Origin: Dongia_A sp044226685
GTDB taxonomy: Bacteria; Pseudomonadota; Alphaproteobacteria; Dongiales; Dongiaceae
Assembly (NCBI GenBank): GCA_044226685.1
Contig: JBGAGP010000004.1
Span: 10,257-74,256, forward strand
DNA length: 64,000 nt
Reading direction: 5' to 3'
The notes beneath the pieces are model-generated. The model had not been told where the DNA came from. It saw nothing but the letters and a program-made list of their open reading frames with translations, and did no database searches. Shown piece by piece: positions 36,068 to 43,437 of this stretch. The translations under genes and the position numbers were made by a program. Positions within the stretch are counted from its first letter, which is position 1. Every line of letters starts with the position of its first letter.

Positions 36068-36083
36068 CTGACCAAAGCCTGAC
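36068..36083 (+). promoter_or_regulatory. CTGAC-N6-CTGAC box in divergent PepSY/rubrerythrin promoter
   Basis: CTGAC at 36068 and 36079 with spacer CAAAGC, almost the same as the box at 32999. It lies between the leftward PepSY operon and the rightward exported rubrerythrin gene and could serve both. Confidence 0.6.
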
Positions 36084-36226
36084 GGGCAAAGATGCGCGCG
36101 CATGCCGAAAAGGGGGCGCCCCCGATGCGCGCGAAGGATAGACCACGTCAGGACGTCGTCAGCCCGTCCGCGTATCGAAGGGCCGTCGCTCCTTAGGGCG
36201 ACTGCATCCTTTCGAGAGACCGATCC

Positions 36227-36700
36227 ATGATCATCGTTCGCAGCCTTCTTGTCGCTGGCGTTCTCGCTTGCGCCTCGCTCGCCGCCCCGGGCTTTGCCGC
36301 CGACGCCCTCAATCCGCAGACGAAGAAGAACCTGGAAGCGGCCATGCACGGCGAAGCCTTCGCCAACCTGAAATATCAGGCCTATGCCGAGCATGCCCGC
36401 AAGAGCGGCCACCCCGCGATAGCCAAGCTGTTCGACGAAAACGCGAATGTCGAGGCCAACGAGCATTTCGCCCGCGAGGCAGACGCTCTTGCCCTCGTGA
36501 GCAGCGACGAGGCCAACCTGCTCGACGGCATGGCCGGCGAACACTACGAAAACACCAAGATGTACGTCGAGTTCGCCAACCAGGCCGATGCGGTCGGTGA
36601 CAAGAAGGTGGCTGATCTTTTCCGTCAGATCGCCGCCGATGAAGGCGATCACTACGCCGCCTACAAGGCGGCCGTTGAGAAGCTGCGCGCCGGAAAATGA
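36227..36700 (+). CDS. Exported rubrerythrin-like ferritin-fold protein
   Basis: A 157-residue protein. A Sec signal (RSLLVAGVLACASLAAPGFAA) precedes a four-helix diiron domain with Glu/His metal ligands in GEAFANLKYQAYAEHARKSG, ANEHFAREADAL and IAADEGDHYAAYK. The rubredoxin domain of classical rubrerythrin is absent. Rubrerythrins reduce peroxide in the cytoplasm; a periplasmic form is unusual and could deal with peroxide formed at the metal/redox layer. It is monocistronic, with a CTGAC box in the divergent promoter. Confidence 0.85.
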   Translation: MIIVRSLLVAGVLACASLAAPGFAADALNPQTKKNLEAAMHGEAFANLKYQAYAEHARKSGHPAIAKLFDENANVEANEHFAREADALALVSSDEANLLDGMAGEHYENTKMYVEFANQADAVGDKKVADLFRQIAADEGDHYAAYKAAVEKLRAGK

Positions 36701-36950
36701 GGTTTCTGAGTGGCGCGAAACTCCTTCTTCGCGCCGCTCGTAACGCGCTTCGATGTATCAGAATGTGTTGCAGGCAGTTTTATCGAAAATTCAGAGCATG
36801 ATGAGATAATATTCGATGGTTTAGCTTAGTGATGCCAGGTAAATACTTGCCACGTCTCAGTATTTAAGCTTTCGATTGCTGCGAATACGCCGAACATATA
36901 TCAGTCCAGAGGGGGCATTCCTAACTCTTTTGATATCAACGGGAGCGGGA

Positions 36951-37838
36951 ATGGAGCTTCGTCATCTTCGGCATTTCGTGGCGGTTGCAGAAGAGCTCCA
37001 TTTTACACGTGGCGCGCAACGCGCCGGCATCGAACAATCGCCATTGTCTCGATCGATCAGGACTCTCGAACGGCGCCTTGGCGTAGTATTATTCGAGCGC
37101 ACACGGCGATCCACGAAGCTAACGCCGGCCGGTGAACGCCTTCTCGTCCATGCGCGTGCGCTCCTCGCATCCGCCGACGAAGCACGCATAGACGTTCGCA
37201 CTGCAGCAGCGACAGGAGACACTATCAGCCATTTGCACATCGGCATTTGCGACGGCGTACCATTTGCGCGTCTCGCGCGACTGATTTCAGAAGTAAAGCG
37301 GGATAGTCCGCAAGTTGTCATTCATGTCCATGAAGCGTCAATGGCGCAGAACGTAGAGGGCTTGCGAAGCGGCTTTCTTGATGCGGCGCTCACGCCGGAG
37401 AGCGGATACGGCAAGGGGATTTTGTCCGAGGCAGTTTGGCGAGATCCGCCGATCGCCGTGATGCCGAGTGGTCATCCCCTGGCCGGAAAGAAGCGGATCA
37501 AACTATCTGAGATTATTAAAGAGCCTCTCATTCTAAGTCGACCCGATACGGGTCTTAGCCAGCAATCCCAGATCGAACAGCTTGTTCGAACCGCAAGTTC
37601 GACCCCCAATATTGTTAGTCGCACCACGACGCTTCCGGTGTTGGTTACGCTGGTTCTTGCGGGCTATGGCATCGGAATAGCGACCGCCGCTCAACTCGAG
37701 GCGGTCGAGGTGAATGGCATTGCCCTCCGGCCCCTGAGCGATGCGCCCACTGATCTGAAAACTTGGCTGATGGTGCGTGAGGGGACACTCAGCGAGCCAC
37801 TATCTCGTTTCGTCGAGCGAGCTCGGACGATTATTTGA
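36951..37838 (+). CDS. LysR-family transcriptional regulator
   Basis: A 295-residue regulator starting MELRHLRHFVAVAEELHFTRG, with the helix-turn-helix at residues 1-60 (SPLSRSIRTLERRLGVVLFER) and a periplasmic-binding-like effector domain (LHIGICDGVPFARL, GFLDAALTPE, LVTLVLAGYGIGIATA). GGGAGCGGGA precedes the start. The effector is unknown; the type is near BenM/CatR-like regulators. Base composition is less GC-rich than its neighbours. Its 3' end overlaps the DUF2274 gene, on the opposite strand, by 39 bases. Confidence 0.85.
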   Translation: MELRHLRHFVAVAEELHFTRGAQRAGIEQSPLSRSIRTLERRLGVVLFERTRRSTKLTPAGERLLVHARALLASADEARIDVRTAAATGDTISHLHIGICDGVPFARLARLISEVKRDSPQVVIHVHEASMAQNVEGLRSGFLDAALTPESGYGKGILSEAVWRDPPIAVMPSGHPLAGKKRIKLSEIIKEPLILSRPDTGLSQQSQIEQLVRTASSTPNIVSRTTTLPVLVTLVLAGYGIGIATAAQLEAVEVNGIALRPLSDAPTDLKTWLMVREGTLSEPLSRFVERARTII

Positions 37839-38063
37839 AGAGCCTCTACGGCCAAGCCGCGCGGCACGGAATCCCTTGTCACGAGCAATAAAGGTTTCGA
37901 GCATGAGCGGGGCCAACGTCAAAGCATCGACAACCGTGCCATGAAGCTCGGAATGAAGAGCGGCATATCGATCGAGGTCGGCTCGAAGTTGCACCGATAT
38001 GGTAATGGTGAGTTTGACGGTTTCGGCCTTTGGCACTGGTCCGAGGCAAAGTTTTCTGGTCAA
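37800..38063 (-). CDS. DUF2274 protein at end of trb operon
   Basis: An 87-residue protein, the usual last gene of alphaproteobacterial trb operons (DUF2274). Visible family features are KLCLGPVPKAETVKLTITI, an RHH-like helix DLDRYAALHSEL and APLMLETFIARDKGFRAAR. It may act in DNA binding or plasmid control, but this is not established. Its start overlaps the trbI stop by four bases (ATGA). The 3' end runs tail-to-tail into the LysR gene. Confidence 0.75.
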   Translation of the reverse strand: MTRKLCLGPVPKAETVKLTITISVQLRADLDRYAALHSELHGTVVDALTLAPLMLETFIARDKGFRAARLGRRGSSNNRPSSLDETR

Positions 38064-39334
38064 TCATCCCTCCTGATGTCAGCCGTCATCGGTGTGGCGC
38101 GATAGGGTCGCAAGACGAGATCCTTATTGACGATGACGCGGACCGGAAAGCCCGGTCGCACCTTCAAGGTCGGCTGGATATTGAGATTTCGCCGCGTGAT
38201 TTGCTGGCCGACATCGTTGATGGTGTCCTGGGCGCCGTCGCGCGTCGCGATGATGATCTGATCGCCGTTCGTCCCCTGATTTTGAGGCGCTGCCAACTCG
38301 GCGCCGATGCCGAGCAGCGAGGAGAGGACCGCGCCTCCGATCAGGCGGAACCAGTGATTGTCCACCTCATCTTCGAGGCCCGAATAGCCGGCGGTATCGA
38401 CGCCGGAGAGACGATCCAGCACGATGGAGGAGCCGTCCGGCATGACAAGGCGATTCCAGACCAGGAGCACACGGCTCTGGCCAAAGGCGACGCCGGAATC
38501 GTACTGGCCCATCAGGCGGGTGCCCTGGGGGATAAGGAGATGCCTACCCGTCGCCGTGTCGTAGACATTCTCGGTGACGGTACCGATGATCTGGCCCGGA
38601 AGATCGGAATTGATCCCCGTCACCAAGGCGGCCGGAATGATGGTGCCGGCCATCACCTGATAGGGCGAGCGCGGCGTCTGGAGAGTTCCAGATCCGTAGA
38701 TTTTCTGGTCGGTTTCTCGGCTCGCGAACGCCTGCTTGCGGTCCTGCATGTTTTGCGTGGTCATTTCATCGACAGGCGGAGCAACGGTCGTTTCCGCACC
38801 GGTAGCGCGTATGGCGGTAAGATCGAGCCGGTTTGGCTCCGGTGAGGCGGCCGCGGTTGCCGATACCTCCTGTTTCGGGCGCGTCGTCTGAAAGAACACG
38901 GCTGCCTTCGCTGCAGCTTCCGCTTCCTGCTGGGCACGAAGGCGCGCCGCGCGTTTGGCATCCTCTTCCGGATCGGCTCTGAAACTCGGTCGCTCGGGCA
39001 TGGGCGGAATGCCCGCCTCCCGTTCGGTGCGCACGACTGGCCCGCCGAGCTCGCCGGGCAAGGGGGCACCGAGCTTCGGTGGTTGAACCTGCGTATAGTC
39101 GCGCGGCAACATTTGCAGCCCCTCCGCCGGGTTGACGCGATCGGTGTTGTAGAGCTCCTCACCGGTCCGAGCTGATCTGTCCCGGCCTTGCAATGCCCAA
39201 ATCATCGCGCCGAGCACTGCGGCCGAGACGGCGCCGGCGAGCGCCATCAAGGTCCAGCGATTGAGACGGGTCACGGGACGCGGCTTGGCGCGAATGGCGA
39301 GATCGGGCGGTGGGGATTTGGGTGGCACGGTCAT
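38060..39334 (-). CDS. trbI: TrbI, VirB10-like T4SS core protein
   Basis: A 424-residue protein spanning both membranes as part of the type IV secretion core. One N-terminal helix (WTLMALAGAVSAAVLGAMIW) follows a short cytoplasmic part; a Pro-rich periplasmic stretch comes next. The C-terminal VirB10 barrel has YQVMAGTIIPAALVTGINSD, LIPQGTRLMGQYDSGVAFG and GFPVRVIVNKDLVLRPY. It overlaps trbG and DUF2274 by four bases each, in one leftward operon. Confidence 0.92.
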   Translation of the reverse strand: MTVPPKSPPPDLAIRAKPRPVTRLNRWTLMALAGAVSAAVLGAMIWALQGRDRSARTGEELYNTDRVNPAEGLQMLPRDYTQVQPPKLGAPLPGELGGPVVRTEREAGIPPMPERPSFRADPEEDAKRAARLRAQQEAEAAAKAAVFFQTTRPKQEVSATAAASPEPNRLDLTAIRATGAETTVAPPVDEMTTQNMQDRKQAFASRETDQKIYGSGTLQTPRSPYQVMAGTIIPAALVTGINSDLPGQIIGTVTENVYDTATGRHLLIPQGTRLMGQYDSGVAFGQSRVLLVWNRLVMPDGSSIVLDRLSGVDTAGYSGLEDEVDNHWFRLIGGAVLSSLLGIGAELAAPQNQGTNGDQIIIATRDGAQDTINDVGQQITRRNLNIQPTLKVRPGFPVRVIVNKDLVLRPYRATPMTADIRRDD

Positions 39335-40323
39335 AGCCCGAAAATCCCCCGCCGGTTGCCGTCGGTGCGCGAGATACGCACGATCTGCTGCTTCTCGCCT
39401 CCGAGACGAAGCTCGGCCGCACCGAACAAGCGATCGACGATGTAATAAGGCGGTTTTGCGCGGTAGTTGACGAGCTGGTTCTCCCCGGTGGGGCCGACAA
39501 CGAACAGCGGCGGCAACTCGCCCTGGGCGATACCAGCGGGAAACTGGATATAGACCTTCTCACCGTCGTCGAAGACGCGGGTCGGCCGCCATGATGGATT
39601 GTCGCCCGTGATCTCATAGCGGAACTGGACTCGCTCGAGCGCGACGGCATTTGCGACCGGCGTGACAGTCCCCGCACGATCGTTCTGACGTTGCAGCGCG
39701 AGGAGGCGGTCGTGTGGATAGTCCCAGGAGACCGACGCCATCCAGGTCTGGGGCGTCGATGTGAGTTCGAGAAGGTAGGTCCGGCGGTTGGTGTTGACCA
39801 CCAGATTGGTCTTCAGATCCGGCCGCGTCGGTTTCACCAGGATGTGGGTCTGCTGGCTTCCGCCCCCACCGCTGGTCGTGTCACCGATCACCCATCGCAC
39901 GGTGTCGCCGGCCGAGACGGAAATCAGCTCTTCGCCGCTCTGCAGGGCGATGTCCGTTACTTTTTCAGGCGCCGCATAAACCTGATAGAGCGCGCCGGCC
40001 ATGTAGGGCCAGACCTGCGTGGCGTTGACATAACCGGTGCGGGTCGGCTGCACGCGGGCGGCATCATTGGCCGTCGTGACGCGCAGCTTCGGATCGGCAG
40101 GTTCAACTGTTCCGCCCTTGACCGGCATCGGCTTCAACTGGCCGGGCAGCGGCAACGGCTTCGGCAGCTCGACTATTTCGACGGGACCAGCCGCTTCGAC
40201 GATCCGGCTCGCCTCGTAGGGGTCATCCAGGGAGATTTCCGGCGGCGGTGTTTTCCCGGCGCAACCCGCCAGCAACGTGACGGACGAGAGGAGGAGAATG
40301 CGGAATGGCAGCATGCGGGTCAT
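39331..40323 (-). CDS. trbG: TrbG, VirB9-like T4SS outer-membrane complex protein
   Basis: A 330-residue lipoprotein-type VirB9 homologue. The signal RILLLSSVTLLAGC shows a lipobox. The N-terminal domain has VYAAPEKVTDIALQSGEEL and the C-terminal one VFDDGEKVYIQFP and RLFGAAELRLG, standard for the family. ATG at 40323 is chosen because AAGGAG lies just upstream; a GTG at 40341 would put that site inside the gene. It follows trbF directly. Confidence 0.9.
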   Translation of the reverse strand: MTRMLPFRILLLSSVTLLAGCAGKTPPPEISLDDPYEASRIVEAAGPVEIVELPKPLPLPGQLKPMPVKGGTVEPADPKLRVTTANDAARVQPTRTGYVNATQVWPYMAGALYQVYAAPEKVTDIALQSGEELISVSAGDTVRWVIGDTTSGGGGSQQTHILVKPTRPDLKTNLVVNTNRRTYLLELTSTPQTWMASVSWDYPHDRLLALQRQNDRAGTVTPVANAVALERVQFRYEITGDNPSWRPTRVFDDGEKVYIQFPAGIAQGELPPLFVVGPTGENQLVNYRAKPPYYIVDRLFGAAELRLGGEKQQIVRISRTDGNRRGIFGL

Positions 40324-40337
40324 GATCCTTTTCTCCT

Positions 40338-41033
40338 TCACGACCCGCCGGCGCCGAGTTCACGGCTCCAGTTGATGCCGTTGACGAAAATGCCGAGAGG
40401 ATTCTTACGCAGCCGATCCTCGGTGCGCGGTGGTTGCATGATGATGGTGAGGATGCCGGTCCAGCGATCCGTGCCGGCAAGCTGATTGTTCTCATAGCGC
40501 CGCTCGATCCAGCGGATCTGGAAGGAACTGTCCGATGCGCGCACGACGCTGGTGACCTCGACGGCGACCGACATTTTGCCGACCTTGCCGAACGGATCGT
40601 TGGCACGCGCATAGTCATTCAACCCGGCGCTGCCGCGATCGGTGGTGAAGTCGTAAGCCTCCAGCCAGTTCTGCCGCACCACGATGGGATCGGTGGGCAG
40701 TGCGCGCACATTCTGTATGAAGCGCGCGAGCGCGTAGGCAATCTGGGCGTCGGTCGGCCGATAGGCTTCCACGGCCGGGCCAATGGTCTTGACTTGACCG
40801 AGCTGATCGACCTCGACCACATAGGGCGTGACGGCGGAGCGGCCAGCCTGCCACAACAGACCGCCAGCCATGCCCACGGCAAGTGTCAGGCAGCCGAAGG
40901 ACATGAGCCGCCAATTGCGTGCTTGAACGCGGGCAGAGCCTAGGCGTTCATCCCACAACTGGCCGGCGGCCTGATAGGGCGTGGCGGGTTCCGACGTCTG
41001 CGAATAGCGCACGCCAGCGCGTTTGAAGCGCAT
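40338..41033 (-). CDS. trbF: TrbF, VirB8-like T4SS protein
   Basis: A 231-residue bitopic inner-membrane protein. The N-terminal tail has QAAGQLWDERLGSARVQARNW, then a helix (LMSFGCLTLAVGMAGGLLW) and a periplasmic domain with YVVEVDQLGQVKTIGP, FIQNVRALPTDPIVVRQNW and RWTGILTIIMQPPRTED. These are classical TrbF/VirB8 segments. It helps assemble the secretion channel. It begins three bases after the trbL stop and ends close to trbG. Confidence 0.9.
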   Translation of the reverse strand: MRFKRAGVRYSQTSEPATPYQAAGQLWDERLGSARVQARNWRLMSFGCLTLAVGMAGGLLWQAGRSAVTPYVVEVDQLGQVKTIGPAVEAYRPTDAQIAYALARFIQNVRALPTDPIVVRQNWLEAYDFTTDRGSAGLNDYARANDPFGKVGKMSVAVEVTSVVRASDSSFQIRWIERRYENNQLAGTDRWTGILTIIMQPPRTEDRLRKNPLGIFVNGINWSRELGAGGS

Positions 41034-41036
41034 TGT

Positions 41037-42392
41037 TCAATCCTCCTGTCGCAGGGATGGGTTGGCTCCCGAGCCGCCATGATCTCCCGAGCGAAGGGCG
41101 TGAGCCGCAGTGGTTGCTCCGTGGGAGACGTGCGAGTTGCGCGGTCCATGTCTCACGCGGCTGGCCCATGCGGGAGCACCGCCGGCACCGGCGAACGACG
41201 CATCGTTCCCAGCCTCACCCATCGCCCCCATGGGCTTGCCGCCGGTAGCCGTCCAGGCGCCACGGGCGCCAGCGGAAGCACGTGAGCCGACCGTGCCCGC
41301 GACGCGTGACACGACACTGCGACCCGCCTGCATGACGGCGCCACCACCCGCTTGCGCCACGCCAGCAAGACCAGCTCCAACGGCTCCCATGCCCGATGCA
41401 CCGGACGTCGCTGCACCAAGTTCGAAGGCGGCGCGCGCGCCGCCCGACATGGTGGATGCCGCCTTGACGCCGGAACCGATAGCGGCCCCACCAAGCCGTG
41501 CCGCGCCGATAGCTCCTGCGCCTGCCGCGACCGCCATGCCGCCGGCGGCGAGCGCGGTGCCGGCGACTGCACCCGCCCCGAGCTGCGGGGCTCCGGAGAC
41601 GAGCCCCGTCGCGATCGACGGGCCGAAGATGCCCAACCCAAGCATGGCGAGCGACGCCAGCATGATCGCCAGCGCATGATCGATGGACGGCTCTGTTCCC
41701 GCCGAGGCGCGAAATTCCGCGAAGAGGCCGTTGCCGATGCCAACGATAACGGCAAGGACCAGGATCTTGATCCCGGACGACACGACATTGCCGAGCACGC
41801 GTTCGGCCAGGAAGGCGGTCTTGTTCCAAAATGCGAAGGGCACCAGCACGAAGCCGGCCAACGTGGTCAACTTGAACTCCAGCAACGTCACAAAGAGCTG
41901 CACCGCGAGCACGAAGAAACTGACGATGACCACGAGCCAGGCGAGGAACAGGACGGCGATGGTGTCGATGTTGGAGAAGACGGAGGTGAAGCCGGACAAG
42001 TCGCCTATCTGCGCGAGGATCGGCCGGCCGGCGTCCATGCCGACGGAGGCGAGCTTACCGGGACGCAGGAAATCGTCCTGAGACAGGCCGGAGCCAGAGG
42101 CGGTCAGGCCGAGCCCGGCGAAGGATCTGAAGATGATGCCGGCCAGCGAATTGAAGTTTGTAATGATGTAGGCGAAGGCCCCGACATAGAGGACCTTCTT
42201 GATGAGCTTCGCCAGAATCTCATCATTGCCGGCTCCGAAGGCCCAGAACAGGCCGGCGAGCGTTATATCGATGGCGATGAGCGTCGCCGAAAGGTAAGCG
42301 ATCTCACCGTGAAGCAGGCCAAACCCGCTGTCGATATATTGCGAGAAGGTGTCGGTGAAACGGTCGATGACGGAGAGATCGTCCATGGACAA
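41037..42392 (-). CDS. trbL: TrbL, VirB6-like polytopic T4SS protein
   Basis: A 451-residue inner-membrane channel component. The first 260 residues hold about six helices (LIAIDITLAGLFWAFGAG, VGAFAYIITNFNSLAGIIF, AVLFLAWLVVIVSFFVLAVQLF as separate segments). The rest is a long Ala/Gly-rich, low-complexity tail (GAVAGTALAAGGMAVAAGAG and more), a usual TrbL feature, ending in charged residues. Met at 42386 is an alternative start. It sits between the TrbK-like gene and trbF. Confidence 0.9.
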   Translation of the reverse strand: MSMDDLSVIDRFTDTFSQYIDSGFGLLHGEIAYLSATLIAIDITLAGLFWAFGAGNDEILAKLIKKVLYVGAFAYIITNFNSLAGIIFRSFAGLGLTASGSGLSQDDFLRPGKLASVGMDAGRPILAQIGDLSGFTSVFSNIDTIAVLFLAWLVVIVSFFVLAVQLFVTLLEFKLTTLAGFVLVPFAFWNKTAFLAERVLGNVVSSGIKILVLAVIVGIGNGLFAEFRASAGTEPSIDHALAIMLASLAMLGLGIFGPSIATGLVSGAPQLGAGAVAGTALAAGGMAVAAGAGAIGAARLGGAAIGSGVKAASTMSGGARAAFELGAATSGASGMGAVGAGLAGVAQAGGGAVMQAGRSVVSRVAGTVGSRASAGARGAWTATGGKPMGAMGEAGNDASFAGAGGAPAWASRVRHGPRNSHVSHGATTAAHALRSGDHGGSGANPSLRQED

Positions 42393-42698
42393 TCACTCCG
42401 CGTCCGGCGCGATGGGGTCGGTCTTCTTCAGCGACGGGAACAGATCGACCGGATGTGGCGTGTACGGTGTTCTGCCTGAACCCATGAAGCGGCGCCGCTG
42501 CGCCTTGCTGGCCATGGTGCACAGCTCGTCGCCTGTCCCAACCCAGTCGTCCTTGCACAGCTTTTGCACCTCACGGAGCCGTTGCGGATCGGCGGCGAGG
42601 CTGTCCACCGTGTCGGCCGCCCGCGCGGATTGGGCGAGAAGTCCGGCGCCGATGGCAATCGCGGCCACGACAGAGAGACGGATAATTTGTCTGAGCAT
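42393..42698 (-). CDS. trbK: TrbK-like entry-exclusion protein
   Basis: A 101-residue exported protein of the alternative TrbK type. A signal peptide (LSVVAAIAIGAGLLAQSARAA) is followed by LREVQKLCKDDWVGTGDELC, with two Cys, and the recurring ending AQRRRFMGSGRTPYTPHPVDLF. Similar sequences lie between trbJ and trbL in rhizobial elements. By analogy with IncP TrbK it may block entry of a second copy, though for this form that is inferred. Confidence 0.75.
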   Translation of the reverse strand: MLRQIIRLSVVAAIAIGAGLLAQSARAADTVDSLAADPQRLREVQKLCKDDWVGTGDELCTMASKAQRRRFMGSGRTPYTPHPVDLFPSLKKTDPIAPDAE

Positions 42699-42708
42699 GG
42701 CGGGCCCC

Positions 42709-43437
42709 TCAATCGCGGAACAACCGGACGGGTGCCGGCGCATAGCTGTTGCCATCGCCCATGAATCGGCGGCGAACCTCACGCGCCCGCTCTTCCTCAG
42801 CGACGGCACGGGCCTGTTCCGCGGCGACGGCGCGGTCCTGAGAGAGCTTGAGCCGGGACGCATCGATCGCCTGCTTAGCCTGAAGGGCAAGGAGCTGGTT
42901 GGTCGCCTGCGTCGCGTCGAGATTCCCCGTTGCTGACTGACTGCGAGTGACGAGATCGCTGAGAGTAGCCTCATCGGAAGCGAGGTTTTCGGAGACCTGC
43001 GCCTGCATCTTCATGGCCGTTTCCAGAGCGGCCCGAGACTGCTCCCAGCGCTTTCGCACATCGGCGAGGATCTGGTCGCCCGATGCGGATGCCGCGTATT
43101 CCTTCGGGTAGAGCTGCTGGAATTGCTGTTCCATCGCCGATATGTCGAAGCTCAAGCCCTCGGCCTCTTTGATAAGGCGCTCCGTCTTGGCGACGGACTG
43201 CTTCATCTCGTTTAGTGCGGAGAAGTCGAGGCTCGTCAGGTTCTTTGTTTGATTGAGGAGCGACTGAGCTTCGTTTTGCAGGCTCTTGATCTGGTTGTTG
43301 ACCTGGTCCAAGGCTCGGACCGCCGACAGCACATTCTGGCTGTAGTTGTTTGGATCGAAGACGATCTGCGCCGCGACCGGCGGCGCGAGAGCGATGCCAA
43401 GCGCGCAGGCGCCGGCAAGGCAAAGTCGTGTCCTCAT
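42709..43437 (-). CDS. trbJ: TrbJ, VirB5-like T4SS protein
   Basis: A 242-residue periplasmic protein: signal (RLCLAGACALGIALAPPVAAQ), then a long coiled-coil body (VNNQIKSLQNEAQSLLNQTK, AVAKTERL-like helices, QLLALQAKQAIDASRLKL). The C-terminus ends RRRFMGDGNSYAPAPVRLF, a motif also found in the TrbK-like protein. TrbJ is the VirB5 equivalent, likely at the pilus tip or in its assembly. The start overlaps the trbE stop in an ATGA. Confidence 0.88.
   Translation of the reverse strand: MRTRLCLAGACALGIALAPPVAAQIVFDPNNYSQNVLSAVRALDQVNNQIKSLQNEAQSLLNQTKNLTSLDFSALNEMKQSVAKTERLIKEAEGLSFDISAMEQQFQQLYPKEYAASASGDQILADVRKRWEQSRAALETAMKMQAQVSENLASDEATLSDLVTRSQSATGNLDATQATNQLLALQAKQAIDASRLKLSQDRAVAAEQARAVAEEERAREVRRRFMGDGNSYAPAPVRLFRD

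Noticed and set aside
38030..38845. Plus-strand frame opposite trbI
   Set aside because: It is the complement of the well-supported trbI gene and has no ribosome site or family.
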